Part shown: one piece after another, positions 1 to 12,099 of the stretch
Layout of the letters: the number at the start of each line of letters is the position of its first letter
How positions within the stretch are numbered: position 1 is the stretch's first letter
Source: Ceratopteris richardii
Taxonomy: Eukaryota; Streptophyta; Polypodiopsida; Polypodiales; Pteridaceae
NCBI GenBank assembly: GCA_020310875.1
Contig: CM035423.1
Coordinates: 129,031,638-129,095,637, forward strand
Reading direction: 5' to 3'
DNA: 64,000 bases
Made by a program: the position numbers and the translations under genes
The notes under the pieces: generated by a model
Database searches by the model: none
Told to the model about the DNA's origin: nothing
The model's input: only the letters and a program-made list of their open reading frames with translations

Positions 1-255
1 ATGTGAGTATGAGTATGCAAATGTGTGTGTGTATGTATATGCATGTGTGTATGTAATATACATGCATGTGTGTATGGAATATGCATGTATGTATGTATAT
101 GTGTGTATGCATATGCATATGAGTATGTAATATGTATGTGTATGTATATGCATGTGTGTATGTAATATGTATGTGAATGTGTTTGTAATATGCATCTGTG
201 TATGTAATATGTATGTGAGTATGTGTATGCATATGTGTGTGTATGTATGTATGCA
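1..255. repeat. TATG/TGTA-type microsatellite
   Basis: Interrupted short repeats of ATGTGTGTATGTAT type run through the first 255 bases. Both strands give low-complexity reading frames, none of which looks like a protein. Confidence 0.9.
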
Positions 256-289
256 TCTATCTCTCTATCTCATTCTCTTTCTATTTCAT

Positions 290-425
290 ATATATATCTC
301 TCTCTCTCTCTTTCATCTCTCTCTCTTTCACTCTTTCTCTTTCATCTCTCTCTCTCTCTCTCTCTCGCTCTTTATGTTTCTCTAGATCTCTCTCTTTCTT
401 TCATCTCTCTCTCTCTATCTATCTT
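290..425. repeat. (CT)n microsatellite
   Basis: Interrupted CTCTCT tract broken by short TTT and TCAT interruptions. The Ser/Leu-rich frames over it are artefacts of the repeat. The stretch 426-660 that follows is ordinary AT-rich sequence in which I recognise nothing. Confidence 0.9.
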
Positions 426-664
426 ATTCTACATCAATAAGAAACAAAACAATCACTTACCTCAATGTAATTGTTTGGAGCATTGTTGTCAAAGTCGACT
501 TAATGTTGTCCTTCATCAAATTCCAAAGAAATCGCGCCAAAAAGCTCTTGCAAAACTAAAGACAAGAGAAATTAGAAAAGGGAAAACACAAAGAAAGAGA
601 AAGGGTGCTACAGTATGTGCAATACTTATTAAAATTTCAGATCTAGAGAAATAGAGAGGTGTGT

Positions 665-697
665 GTAGAGAAAGAGAGAGAGAGAGGGAGAGGGAGG

Positions 698-773
<76 letters not shown>
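665..773. repeat. (GA)n microsatellite
   Basis: About 110 bases of nearly pure GA repeat with a few GGG interruptions near its left end. The Arg/Glu-repeat frames across it are not real genes. Confidence 0.95.
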
Positions 774-775
<2 letters not shown>

Positions 776-889
776 TGTGTACACAGTATGCTCAAAATGT
801 AGTTCGCACGCACAAACTCGAGAGAAGCAGATTTTCATTCAAAACGCGAGCAAGTGTCGAATTTTTGCTCTTGGGTCCGGTTAAAATGT

Positions 890-1083
890 TGCGTTGGTAT
901 AAGCGTCGGTATGAGCACCGGTATGAGCGTCGGTAATTTCCGATAAATTACCGACATCTATACCGAGGCTCATACCGTCGGTATTGCATCTGTGGTTTCT
1001 CAAGCATTTTTAATGGTCATACTGAGGCCGAGGCATGACCGTCGGTATGGACAACGTCGGTATGCCCTTGATATGTTGTAGTG
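890..1083. mobile_element. CACTA-like DNA transposon terminus (one end only)
   Basis: Read on the minus strand, the segment begins at 1083 with CACTACAACA and continues with many short ACCGAC/GTCGGTAT motifs in both orientations. Plant CACTA (En/Spm, CMC) elements typically have a CACTA terminal inverted repeat followed by such repeated subterminal motifs, which bind transposase. The motif occurs near 905, 918, 929, 951, 974, 1039 and 1055. I found no second CACTA end and no transposase, so this is either a solo end of a truncated copy or a non-autonomous derivative. The 3-bp target duplication cannot be checked. Confidence 0.55.
929..955. repeat. Perfect hairpin in the CACTA subterminal region
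   Basis: GTCGGTAATTT (929-939) and AAATTACCGAC (945-955) are exact reverse complements with a 5-base loop. A further pair, GGTATGAGC (920-928) and GCTCATACC (968-976), encloses it, so the whole 920-976 block can fold as a cruciform. Confidence 0.85.
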
Positions 1084-1084
1084 A

Positions 1085-1600
1085 ATCCACATCATTTAAT
1101 CCACATAATTCAAATGAACCCTTAACATTGGGATCATTTAATCCACATGATTCATTTGAATCCAAATCATTGACATCATTTAATCTACATAATACAAATA
1201 TAGGTAGATAGATATAAGTATAAGATAGGTAGATAAACACATGGATAGATATGGTGATAAATAGATAAGTAGATAGATTGGTTGATATATTTATAGATAT
1301 ATAGAAGCATATTATATAACAATACATAAGTAGATAAATAGATAGGATGATGTGTATATGGATAGTAGTATAGATAGATAGATTGATTTATAGATACATA
1401 GATAAATATATAGATAATGAACATAATCCATATCATAAAATTTTAATTTACATCCATCATAATCACTTGAGGTAAAAATCCTTTATAATTACTTCATATC
1501 CAAATCCATCATAATCACTTCATATTAAATTCACATTATCACTTCATTTATCATAAAAACACATCAACATAAAGTGCTAATTATATAGCATGAAATAAAG
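1085..1600. repeat. AATCCACAT-type and GATA-rich low complexity
   Basis: 1085-1195 holds degenerate repeats around ATCATTTAATCCACATAATTC. 1196-1435 is rich in TAGATAGATA, and 1436-1600 is AT-rich with ATCATAATCACTTCAT repeats. No gene is visible in this stretch. Confidence 0.75.
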
Positions 1601-1609
1601 AATTGAATC

Positions 1610-2805
1610 ACACACAATGATGAAAAAACGATTTTCGATTAATAAGCATCTTCCTTGATGGAAATCGATTTAAATATGGTCTTAAAGCATCACTTTTGAA
1701 TATATTTAAACCATAATGAACAAGGTTCCACAATACTCTAAGGAACTCATGTGTATCTACTCTTTTCGATACATCTTTATCGGTAGCTTCTTTCAATGCA
1801 AACTTGAACCTATAAACCCCATTTTTATCAATAGGATAGCTATCTAAATCTCTGTATTTCAAAAGTTGCAAAAGAAGCATTGCATTTGTATATGTCTCTT
1901 GAATTTCATTGAACGGTGAAGAGCAAGTTGATATGCATTCTTGTGCAATCCATCAATATTTTTGATTCCACTCATTTCTAGTTGATATGTCAAGATCTGG
2001 TAACTTTGGAAAATGTTTTTTGTCTAAAAACATGTTTCTCTTCCAAAGTCATATAGTTTAAAGTAGACACACTCATCTTCAAAATGCAACAATATGTTGC
2101 CTAGATGGAGATCATTATGAAATATATTACAAGTGTGTAAAAATGATACTGCCCACAATAATCCATTGATTAAATTTCAAATATTTATCTTCTCTATGGT
2201 TACATCCCTTTATGTGTCCTTAATGCTTTTGTTTCATGCTATGTTTAAAAACTTTTTCTTTGTTTTTTGGAGCCACATGTTCAATGAACCACCATTCCAT
2301 AATTTGAAAATAATGCATGGGCTTTTACCATGGTATCTAGCTGATGCAAGTGGGCTAATTATTCCACTCATTCATATCTTCATCCTTTCACGTTTGCAAG
2401 TTGCCACCATGTATTTTTACTGAAAAAAAATTTGAGAGAACATCGGGTGGGTTATTCCGACTTTATGAACCATACCATATTTTCCTTCCCCCATGAGGGC
2501 TGCATCTTTCAAATGAAGAGATGAATATGGGAGCAAACATAGGTTGTTGGATGTTTGATCTCCCATATTCACATGCAAATCTACACATGGATCTATCTTT
2601 GCTACTATTGTTGGTCTCTCTACATATTTGGTAGTATCCGGTCTCACACTCTTTCCCCTCTTCATCATTTGGTAGTGTAAATCGATAAATTTGTTTTTGC
2701 CTATAACTCTTAGCTTTTTTGTGATATGAAAGGCCAAGGATTCTGCAACTTTTACTATTTGTCCAAAAATGGGAGTGATCTTACGTGTTTGTTCACCTAG
2801 CATTT
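1610..2805 (-). pseudogene. Decayed protein-kinase-like gene
   Basis: Minus-strand pieces in different frames line up in the order of a protein kinase domain. The first piece (2417-2803, 128 codons) ends with a glycine-rich loop GEGKYGMVHKV at about 2460-2493. Next comes a hinge-like stretch with NGGSLNMWL near 2290, then a catalytic loop HNDLHLGN at 2096-2119, preceded by a helix-like FLHTCNIF. A DFG motif follows at 2042-2050 (YDFGRE), with a C-lobe-like piece of 90 codons at 1608-1880. In-frame stops (after the glycine loop, inside the hinge and just past DFG) and at least two frame changes show it is broken. The HxDLHxGN form resembles atypical, aminoglycoside-phosphotransferase or giant-virus-like kinases more than ordinary receptor kinases. 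I do not recognise the family or the region upstream of the glycine loop. Confidence 0.75.
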
Positions 2806-2829
2806 ATGCTTCTATTGATATGCTTCCAA

Positions 2830-3650
2830 ATTTATCTTTGATGTTTATACATGATGTTGTACATAGCAGTTCAATGAACTCTTTGTAATTTGATACATCC
2901 ATTACTAATGTGATATGGAGTTCTCAGATTTCATACATGTACCAGATGAAACTCTTCTAAAATTTTCCTCTCATGCTTATAAATGTTACCTATCATATGT
3001 GCAAATATAACAAATAGACTATCTCATAAAACTAAAAGTTTGAATCATACTAAATCTTTAAACACTAATCTAATTCATAAAAGAGATAATAAAAAATAAG
3101 ACTCATACCTTAAGTGATAGATACATAATACATCTTTAAGTAGACATATAAATAGATATATCAATAAGCGTATGGATAGATAGATCAATATCTAGATAAA
3201 TAAATGATTACATAGATAGATAAATAGATCTATATATATATAAATAAATGATAGATAGATGAATAATTGAATGGATAGAAAATTGAATAGATAGATAGCT
3301 CGATATATAATAAACAAATGATAGATACATGAATAATTGAATGTAAAGATAATTGAATAGGTAGATAGATGGATACATAGAAAGATAAATAATTGCATGG
3401 AACAATAGATGAATATATAGATACGTATAGATAGATAGATCAATAAACAAATAAATAAATGAGTAAATAGGTGAATGAATAATTGAATGGATAGAAAAAT
3501 GAATAGATTGAGAGATTTATATACAAAATTAAATAGATATATAGATTGGTAAATAAATAAATAAATAAATAAATGAATGAAAAAATATATAAAAAATAGA
3601 TAAATAGTATGATAGCTAGATACGTAGAGCTATATAAAAATAGAATGTTT
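2830..3650. repeat. AT-rich sequence with GATA/ATAA low complexity
   Basis: 2830-3110 is AT-rich without recognisable genes. From about 3110 to 3650 the sequence is an interrupted TAGATAGATA and AATAAATAAA microsatellite with diverged TGAATAATTGAATGGATAGA units. Tyr/Ile/Ser-rich minus-strand frames here are repeat artefacts. Confidence 0.85.
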
Positions 3651-3654
3651 AATT

Positions 3655-4075
3655 ATACTCTTGAAGTAAACCTATGTAACTTTTACGAATATAAGAGTCA
3701 AAGAATCAGACATTCATGATAGTTCATATACACTTCCTATACTATATATGATTATTTGCACATGAATTTATATAACTATAGTGAAAGTGAGAGTCAAAGA
3801 ATTAGACAATCACAATATAAAATAGTTTTTATACACCCGTGACCCTATACTATGTGTAATTATGCTCACATGAATCTAAATGACTATTATGAGAGTAAGA
3901 TTCAAACAATTAGACAATCAAAATAGTATCTATACATCCCCTATACTATTGAGAGAGTAGGAATTGAGGAAGCCATTCAAAAAATTTCAATAGATCTATT
4001 GGTCATAGTCCTATACTATTGCGAGAGTAAGAATCGATGTAGGGAGTCGGACAACCATAGTACTACTTTATTTTA
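3655..4075. repeat. Degenerate ~100-bp tandem repeat
   Basis: The phrase AGAGTCAAAGAATYAGACA recurs at 3694, 3790 and 3898 (periods 96 and 108). Each copy is followed by a CCTATACTAT phrase. Two further weak units (AGAGTAGGAATTGAGG, AGAGTAAGAATCGATG) extend to about 4050. The units are diverged, so this is an old array. Confidence 0.65.
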
Positions 4076-4373
4076 AAATCGATCCATCAAAGTATACAAG
4101 GAAGAAACATTTTCACCAGTTGAACATGTATACTTATGATGATTCAAGCACATAAAAACCAATCACATGAATACTTAATAATATAGCAATAAAGTAGAAA
4201 ATAAATGAAAACAAGATCAATACATGAATGGTATGGTGAGGAAGGGATCTATATGAATGCTATGGTAGTAGTAAAGCTCTATCAACTTGCTAGAAAGCAT
4301 GTGTGTAATGAGCATTTTGATCAAATGAAAGAAAAAAGAATTTTGCTTAGGAATCACTTTTCGATTGAAAGCA

Positions 4374-4418
4374 TTTTTGATCAAAAGCATTTCACTCAAA
4401 GGTGCTTTTGATCAAAAA
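4374..4418. repeat. 16-bp perfect inverted repeat
   Basis: TTTTTGATCAAAAGCA (4374-4389) is the exact reverse complement of 4403-4418, with a 13-base spacer. Extra GATCAAA-type words sit nearby. It could be the end of a small MITE, but no matching partner was seen. Confidence 0.7.
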
Positions 4419-4419
4419 G

Positions 4420-4980
4420 CTTTTTGATAAAAAAGAAATCGATATCTGATTTTTTATTCGGGATTATTCAGAAACATTTTAATAAATGTAACAGTTTATG
4501 TTTTTGCTAATTATTTGATCGAATAAATGCAACATAGCTTGTGATAACCAATCAATTGTAAATCCCCATGGGTTGTCGTTTGTGTTGTACAATTTGTATA
4601 AGTTTAATCTGGTGTGTATCACTTTTAGTCCTCTCGATTGTCCTCTACTCTTAGAACTTACAAAACAAAAATAGCAAGCCAGGGCAAGCTGATACCTACC
4701 ACCATCCAAAGGTACACACTATTAGAATGATTGTATTTCAAATGGAAGTTAGGTACTCGCACTTGGTGGTTCAATGTTGTAGCTTTTATATATTAATATT
4801 AATGCTCTCCAACAACTAGGCTAGGACAATCCAAAGAAACAGACTATAGGGAGTTAAAAACAAACTTACCTTAAAAAGTAGCATCTAATTGCTACAATGA
4901 TATCTTCAGAATGTTATTACTTTCAAACATATGAATCAATCTTAAAAAGTGGGAAATAACTCTTCTACAACCTTGTTGTG
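4420..4980. other. No recognisable feature
   Basis: Unique-looking AT-rich sequence. I see no coding potential, LTR ends or tandem repeats here. Confidence 0.5.
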
Positions 4981-6695
<1,715 letters not shown>

Positions 6696-6705
<10 letters not shown>

Positions 6706-6821
6706 TATTGACTAATGAAGTCAAAGAGGAAACTAAAGAAGAGGCAGAGGACGGAGAGGACGGGAAGAAAGATGAAATGGTTGCTAAGGGCATGGATGAA
6801 AGGGAACTAGAAAGACGTTGA
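6696..6821 (+). pseudogene. Possible acidic exon remnant after the minisatellite
   Basis: Right after the pyrimidine array, the frame that ends with TGA at 6819-6821 reads a proline-rich start followed by a charged stretch (EVKEETKEEAEDGEDGKK) and then DERELERR. The composition changes abruptly and codon use looks coding-like. It could be the 3' end of a Pro-rich or acidic host gene exon invaded by the array, or a chance frame. There is no start codon or splice evidence I would defend. Confidence 0.25.
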
Positions 6822-7177
6822 AGGCAATGATCATGATTGGAAGCAAAGTAGAACATCCCACCCCACCCCATCTTCACTGTGCCCCTCCATTCCTCTCATC
6901 AATTAAAAATTAGCTCTCTATTCATGCTTTTCATATTGAACATGCTTTGGCAAAATTTCTTCTAAGGAATGGCATGATGGTGCTTTTGAAACATAAAGAA
7001 TATGACACGTCCAACTAAGGAATTAACTGGTGTCTTGGATTGGTTAAAATAAATCCTCACCCACTCTTTTTTACTCAATGGGTCATTCCAATACCATAGG
7101 CGGCATAAAAAGAAGATTTCAGCTTGTAAGTAAAAAGGTAAAAGGTAACTGGTAAAGGTGGAAGTGTAGAAAAGATT
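6822..7177. other. No recognisable feature
   Basis: Mixed-composition sequence between the acidic frame and the presumed start of the Gypsy-1 5' LTR. Nothing specific was recognised apart from a CCCACCCCACCCCATC run near 6857. Confidence 0.4.
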
Positions 7178-7967
7178 GTTGCCGCCAACCATTCATGATG
7201 ACTGCCTATTTTCGTGGATCCAATTCAAATCAAGTGGAATATTTGATCTACCCCTTCAATCTTGGGTAATCAACCAACGCATGATCAGTGGACGTGAGGA
7301 GTCGGCAAGGCCCTCTTGGCCTATTGGAGCCTATAAAAGCAATGGATTTGTGTTCATTTGGGACATTCGGGATTCATATATACACATTTGCATACGTGCA
7401 TACAGAGGTCCTCTCTTGGCACTTTGTGGCTTCAAGCCTACTGTAGGAAGTCACTCTGTGGTGTGAATACAGAGCGTGGGCTTCCCAGTAGAGGGCTAAT
7501 AGCACTATAGTGTGAAGATAGTGGCTTGGTTGTCATTCTGTGTGAGTCAGTGTTATTTTTATGTTCTCTTCCTTAGAGCAATTTTCACCATTTGTATTGA
7601 TCAGTACTGGTTTGCATATAATTGGTCCATTGTGCTGATCGGAAGAAACCATTGTATTGATGTTGTTTATTTCTGGAGTGGCATGTTAGCCCTGAGCATG
7701 AACTTTTGAGCATCACTTTGACCTATCTTGTAATCATTTGATTCGAACTAAGGAGTGGTTGGTCTTCCTTTATGGTCATTTTGTCATTAATATTTTCTTG
7801 AGTACTCACAACTCTGTGCAATCATTGACATCTGCCTGTTCACAGAATTGTTAAAGGGTATACTTCCCTAAAGAGAACCCCCCTTGAGTAGTTGAAGTAC
7901 TGGAAGTGCTTGCTGCTTGTTCTTGTTAAGTCCTGTTAAAAGTAGATATCCCAGTACCTCCTCTACA
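7178..7967 (+). repeat. Gypsy-1 5' LTR (left boundary uncertain)
   Basis: The right end is defined by CTACA at 7963-7967, followed by a PBS-like site. A TATA box lies at 7332-7338. The left end is placed at TGTTGCCGCC (7178) because LTRs begin with TG and this gives a plausible U3 of about 150 bp before the TATA box. With no 3' LTR to compare, this boundary is inferred. Confidence 0.5.
7332..7338 (+). promoter_or_regulatory. TATA box in Gypsy-1 5' LTR
   Basis: TATAAAA in the context GAGCCTATAAAAGCAATG. It would place the LTR transcription start around 7360, with a long R-U5 to 7967. Inferred from position and motif only. Confidence 0.5.
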
Positions 7968-7968
7968 G

Positions 7969-7988
7969 TTTGGCACACCTGGTGGGAC
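7969..7988 (+). promoter_or_regulatory. Primer-binding-site-like sequence of Gypsy-1
   Basis: TTTGGCACACCTGGTGGGAC lies two bases after the LTR end. It resembles the TTTGGCGCC...GTGGGG type PBS of plant gypsy elements of the Tat/Athila group. The priming tRNA is not assigned. Confidence 0.5.
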
Positions 7989-8016
7989 CTTTGCATTTCT
8001 GTGAGAGGCCCTGAGG

Positions 8017-9096
8017 ATGTTTGCAAGTAGGTACATGACCTATACGCGAGCAGATAAGGAGCCTCTTCATGTACGGAGGAGCCTTAACAAGTTAACTATA
8101 ACTTCGACTAGTGAGCCTACCTCCCCTCTACCCTCCTTGAATTTATCTATTGATTTGGGTGCGACACCATTGTCAAAAGAGAAGCATAGGAGAACCTTAG
8201 ACTTCTCCTCAGATACGTCAGAAGAAACACTAGTACAAATGGAGGATCTCTCTCATTTACTCTCCAGACTAAACATCAAATTTCCTACCTTCAAGGGACA
8301 AGCTTATGAGGATGTTGATGATCATGTGAGGAGATTCATCTCCTTATGCCGTGGACGAGGTCTGCAGAATAGAGAGGATGCAATGCTGGCACTCTTCCCA
8401 TCCACATTGGAGGGTCTTGCAGACAAATGGTATAGTCATTATGCAGATGGCCATTTCGCTAGATGGGAGGCTCTAAAGGCGGCGTTCTCACAGACATGTC
8501 GACCTAGTGATTCCTCCGAAAGAGCTCTAGATCAGCTAGAGAACTTAAGGCTGAGACCAGGTGAATCCTTCCATGAACTTCACACTAGGACAAAAGCACT
8601 TGTTGCACGTCTTCCACATGCTCCAGGTGATTTCTTGGTTAAAAAATGGATCAAAAAGGCCTTGCCCAGGTCATCTCAGCAGAAGTTACGTGAGTTTCTT
8701 AGATTGGATGCAACCCTCAATGATTTTGTTGCAGCAGCATCACACATTGAAGAAGCTAGGCAATATTTTGAAGGGGATACACAATCGAATTATGCTGCAG
8801 AACTGGATCCTATTGGGCAATTGAGGAAGGAACTGGAGGCATTGAAAATGCAACAAAATCAACAAGAAGAGAAGGTCTTGCCACCACTGCGTCGCACTGA
8901 TGATGAAGTAGCCCAACTTTGCCTTGAGTTAGAGGATTTGCGGACCACTCAGGATATAAGAAGGCAGATTTGGTGTACAATCTGTAACAACAATGGACAT
9001 TCCAATGCTAATTGCCCTAACAAGGTAAGCTGTCAATTTTGTGGAAAGGATGGTCATGAAGCTAGAGATTGCTACTACCTCAAGGGTACACAATAA
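8017..9096 (+). CDS. gag: Gypsy-1 Gag (truncated by stop)
   Basis: A 359-codon frame starting at the ATG about 50 bases after the LTR. It encodes the structural protein that packages element RNA into cytoplasmic virus-like particles. Residues ~90-210 match the retrotransposon gag pattern (LADKWYSHYADG, LRPGESFHELH). A Gln-rich linker follows, and two CCHC knuckles end the frame (CTICNNNGHSNANC and CQFCGKDGHEARDC, about residues 319-353). A TAA at 9094-9096 ends it early: the same frame continues after the stop with TLDSYY and another Cys-rich region, so the ancestral Gag was longer. The TAA sits where CAA would fit. Confidence 0.85.
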   Translation: MFASRYMTYTRADKEPLHVRRSLNKLTITSTSEPTSPLPSLNLSIDLGATPLSKEKHRRTLDFSSDTSEETLVQMEDLSHLLSRLNIKFPTFKGQAYEDVDDHVRRFISLCRGRGLQNREDAMLALFPSTLEGLADKWYSHYADGHFARWEALKAAFSQTCRPSDSSERALDQLENLRLRPGESFHELHTRTKALVARLPHAPGDFLVKKWIKKALPRSSQQKLREFLRLDATLNDFVAAASHIEEARQYFEGDTQSNYAAELDPIGQLRKELEALKMQQNQQEEKVLPPLRRTDDEVAQLCLELEDLRTTQDIRRQIWCTICNNNGHSNANCPNKVSCQFCGKDGHEARDCYYLKGTQ

Positions 9097-9360
9097 AGAG
9101 GTAACACTCAAACTTTGGATTCATATTATGCTAGTACTTCAAATACACCTAATAGAGAGGAGAATCGGCTTGTGAAGCCTAGATATAATAGACCTTTGAT
9201 GTGCTATCGTTGTGGTGAGTATGGCACATGCAAAATAGGTGTTCCCTTCCAGAAGATGCACCTCCTTGTCAACATTGTCTAGAGGCCAAGGATCACTATA
9301 CCAAAGATTGCCCAAAAAGCCGTCCGGCTCCAATTCACATGATTGCAGTCTCTCCATAAG
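9097..9360 (+). pseudogene. Gypsy-1 Gag C-terminal zinc-knuckle region, frameshifted
   Basis: Beyond the gag stop, the same frame reads to a knuckle start (CYRCGEYG). It then loses register at about 9228, where one missing base would restore the spacing to the next His. A second knuckle CQHCLEAKDHYTKDC is readable in the shifted frame near 9270-9315. This extends gag to four Cys-rich motifs before the protease. Confidence 0.7.
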
Positions 9361-9368
9361 AAGAAGGT

Positions 9369-11147
9369 ATGACCACTCAGTCCTCATCCTCTGCAATGCC
9401 CATGATGACTAGAGCTAGACAAGCAGCAGCAATCCATAGAGAGGAGCAACAAGGATTCCAGGACAAAGAGGAGGAAAAGAAGTCTGGGTGGAAGGGCCAA
9501 GCAAAAATTGAAGGGGCTTATGAAAGGATGGCTACTTCTCTAAGGGACCAACCAACAACTCTGCAAGAAGACACTCATGAGGTAAACATTGAACAGATCT
9601 TGAAAGGTATTCATCATAAGGTTAGTCTATACAAACTTATAAGGATGGATTCAAAAATAAGAAGTGACTTATTGAAGATTATACACTCTGCTCACTTGGT
9701 CCAATCACCCAGTCTAGATGGTTTCATGGTTGATTTTCCCCCTGCACCCTTGGCAGACTACCAAAGCTCAAGATTATCTGTTTGTATAAAGGATGAAGCT
9801 CTCATAGGTGTAATCATAGATGGAGGCTCTGGTATCAATTTGATGCTGGATTTCACCATGAAAAAATTGAATTTGAACCCCACCAAGAGGGCACCATTCA
9901 CAGTTACACTAGCAGATCAACATTGGGTTGCGCCTCTTGGCATTATTGAAAAGGTACTGATGATAGTACAGGGTTGCCACTTTGTTCTAGATTTTGTTGT
10001 TATTGCGCTTCCACAGGAGACTTCTTACCCTTTACTCCTGGGGAGACCTTGGCTGAGGCAAGCAAAAGCTTTGCAAGATTTGGGGAAAAACAAACTATGG
10101 ATTTCAACTAGCACCAATAGCCAATTGCAACTACACTTGGAAGAAGGATTCGACTCAGGGAAAACTACTGGATATACTGTGGACACTCAGGTAATGTCCT
10201 CTCTACCCCAGGAAGAAGATACATTATTGAATTGGATGATGGAAAGTGCGGAGTGTTGCACGGTGGAAATCAATGAAATAGAGGAAGAAGTTGCAGATGA
10301 AGAAGTTGCAGGAAAAGGCCATGCGATTCACATGGAGTTGAAGAATAAGAGCTTGCAGGAGATTACTAATGTTGAAAGGGCAACAACCATAGAGATTTCA
10401 GAACAGGAAGGTTATGGGCCCGAAGGCAGAGAAGATCTCCCCTTTTTGGATATACCTCAAGGATGGATAAAAGAACATGTTGCGGAATATAAGCTAAAGT
10501 CCACTCTTGCATATAGTGGAGATGATTTCTCAAACAAGACTAGCCCTGAAACATTGGTTCAAGAAGTAAATCTAGGGGATGAAGAGAACCCTCAAGTAGT
10601 CCACTTGGCCTCTTGGTTGTGGCCTTATCCTCCTTTACTACAGAAGGTAACTTCTTTGCTTTTTGCTTACAAAAGTGTCTTTGCATGGTCCTACAAAGAT
10701 CTATCTGGGATAACAGAGGAGCTTGGGTTAGATCGGATACCCTTAGTTGAGGGAGCCGTGCCTGCAAGAAGTAGGCCATATCGGCTCAATCCGAAGTATG
10801 CAGAGGCATTAAAAGCAAAAATTACAAAACTAGAAGAAGCAGGTATAATTGTTCCAGTAGAACATTCTAGGTGGCTTTCTTCTATGGTTATTGTGCCCAA
10901 GAACAGCAGTGGAAAAATAAGAGTCTGTGTTGATTTTCGTGCTTTGAATAAAGTGACTGTTCAAGATGGATTTCCTCAGCCCTTCACAGAGCAAGTACTT
11001 GAGGAAGTAGCTGGTCAACCTTTGTATAGATTCTTGGATGGTTTTAGTGGCTACAATCAGATAGTGACCATCCTGATAATAAGGACAAAACAGCCTTTGT
11101 TACTCCCTGGGGCACTTATGTCTATACCCGCATGGCTTTTGGTCTGA
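9369..11147 (+). pseudogene. pol: Gypsy-1 Pol: protease and RT N-terminal half
   Basis: A 592-codon frame. The aspartic protease core is GVIIDGGSGINLM (about residue 138), the DGGS form usual in plant Tat/Athila-like gypsy. A variable linker follows, then RT fingers from about residue 460: RSRPYRLNP, EEAGIIVPVEHSRWLSSMVIVPK, and IRVCVDFRALNKVT. The palm start RFLDGFSGYNQI is present. At about 11060 the frame is lost by a small indel: the expected HPDNKDKTAFVTPWG is readable in another frame. The last 25 residues of this ORF are therefore out of frame. Confidence 0.85.
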
Positions 11148-11623
11148 AGAATGCACCAGCTTCATTTAATAGAACAATGTATCTAATATTGGGCAAATGG
11201 TTGACAACCTTTTTACGCATTTTCATGGATGAATTTTCAGTATTTTCAGGTACAGATATAAGAGCAGCAGTTCAAGATTTCCATGATCATCTGGAAAATC
11301 TAAAAGAAATTTTTGAGCAATGTCTCAAAACAGGTTTGAAATTGAATCCTGATAAATGTCACTTCTTGGTCACCAAGGGTACTCTTCTTGGTCACATAGT
11401 ATCTACTGAAGGGATAACCGTTGACCCTGCAAAGGTTATGTCTATTCTTTCCATGCCAATTCCACAAAGCCCAAAGGAAGTGCAAAGTTTCTTGGGCCAT
11501 GCAGGATATCACAGAAGATTCATTCGGATGTATTCAGAGATAGCTAAGCCTTTGTCAAGGCTTACCAGTAAAAAGGTCCTTTCTCATGGAGTACTGAAGT
11601 TGAGAAAGCATTCTGTGAACTAA
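11062..11623 (+). pseudogene. pol: Gypsy-1 RT palm/thumb with altered catalytic motif
   Basis: Continues RT in a new frame (MAFGLKNAPASFNRTM). The YxDD box reads FMDE at about 11224-11235 instead of the usual Y-x-D-D, so the second catalytic Asp is Glu and the Tyr is Phe. Thumb and connection are recognisable (LNPDKCHFL, EGITVDPAKV, VQSFLGHAGYHRRFI). A one-base shift near 11570 ends the frame before RNase H. Confidence 0.85.
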
Positions 11624-11625
11624 AA

Positions 11626-12099
11626 TTGAGGCTATGTACTGCTCCACTTTTAAGTGTTCCTAACTGGTCATTGGAATTTCATGTGCATACAGATGCTAGT
11701 CTTCATGCTGTTGGTGTAGTTCTAGCTCAACCATCATCACACAAGGTTGATAGACCTATCTCCTATGCCAGCAGACTACTCAACCAAGCCGAAAGGAATT
11801 ACAATACAACGGAAAGGGAAGGTTTGGCTATTGTATTTGCTCTTCAGAAGTTTCGACATTATCTCCTTGGTGTACATTTTATAGTTATATCTGACCATCA
11901 GCCCTTGAAGTACTTGATAAACAAGCCTAGAGTAGCTGGAAGGATTTGGAGATGGTTACTCCTGTTTCAAGAATTTAATTTTGATATCCATATTAAGCCA
12001 GGAAAAGAGCACTACATGGCAGATCAAGTGTCCAGGACTGCAATGAGCGAAAAAGCAACAGGTATTAATGATGAACTGTGGATAGCAATCTCTTCCTAG
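11626..12099 (+). pseudogene. pol: Gypsy-1 RNase H
   Basis: RNase H domain that degrades the RNA strand during reverse transcription. FHVHTDASLHAVGVVL carries the first catalytic Asp. TEREGLAIVFALQKFRHYL follows with the Glu, and SDHQPLKYL with the next Asp. It ends in KPGKEHYMADQVSR, the usual NxxADxLSR-type end, with D in ADQVSR. The frame is internally intact but separated from RT by a frameshift. Confidence 0.9.

Noticed and set aside
451..460. AATCACTTAC as the second end of the CACTA-like element
   Set aside because: It reads CACTT rather than CACTA and the following bases do not match the ACAACA end. No subterminal motifs follow.
661..936. Arg/Glu repeat protein
   Set aside because: Translation of a (GA)n microsatellite.
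3192..3450. Tyr/Ile/Ser-rich membrane-like proteins on the minus strand
   Set aside because: Translation of a GATA-type microsatellite; repeated frames overlap and share the repeat period.
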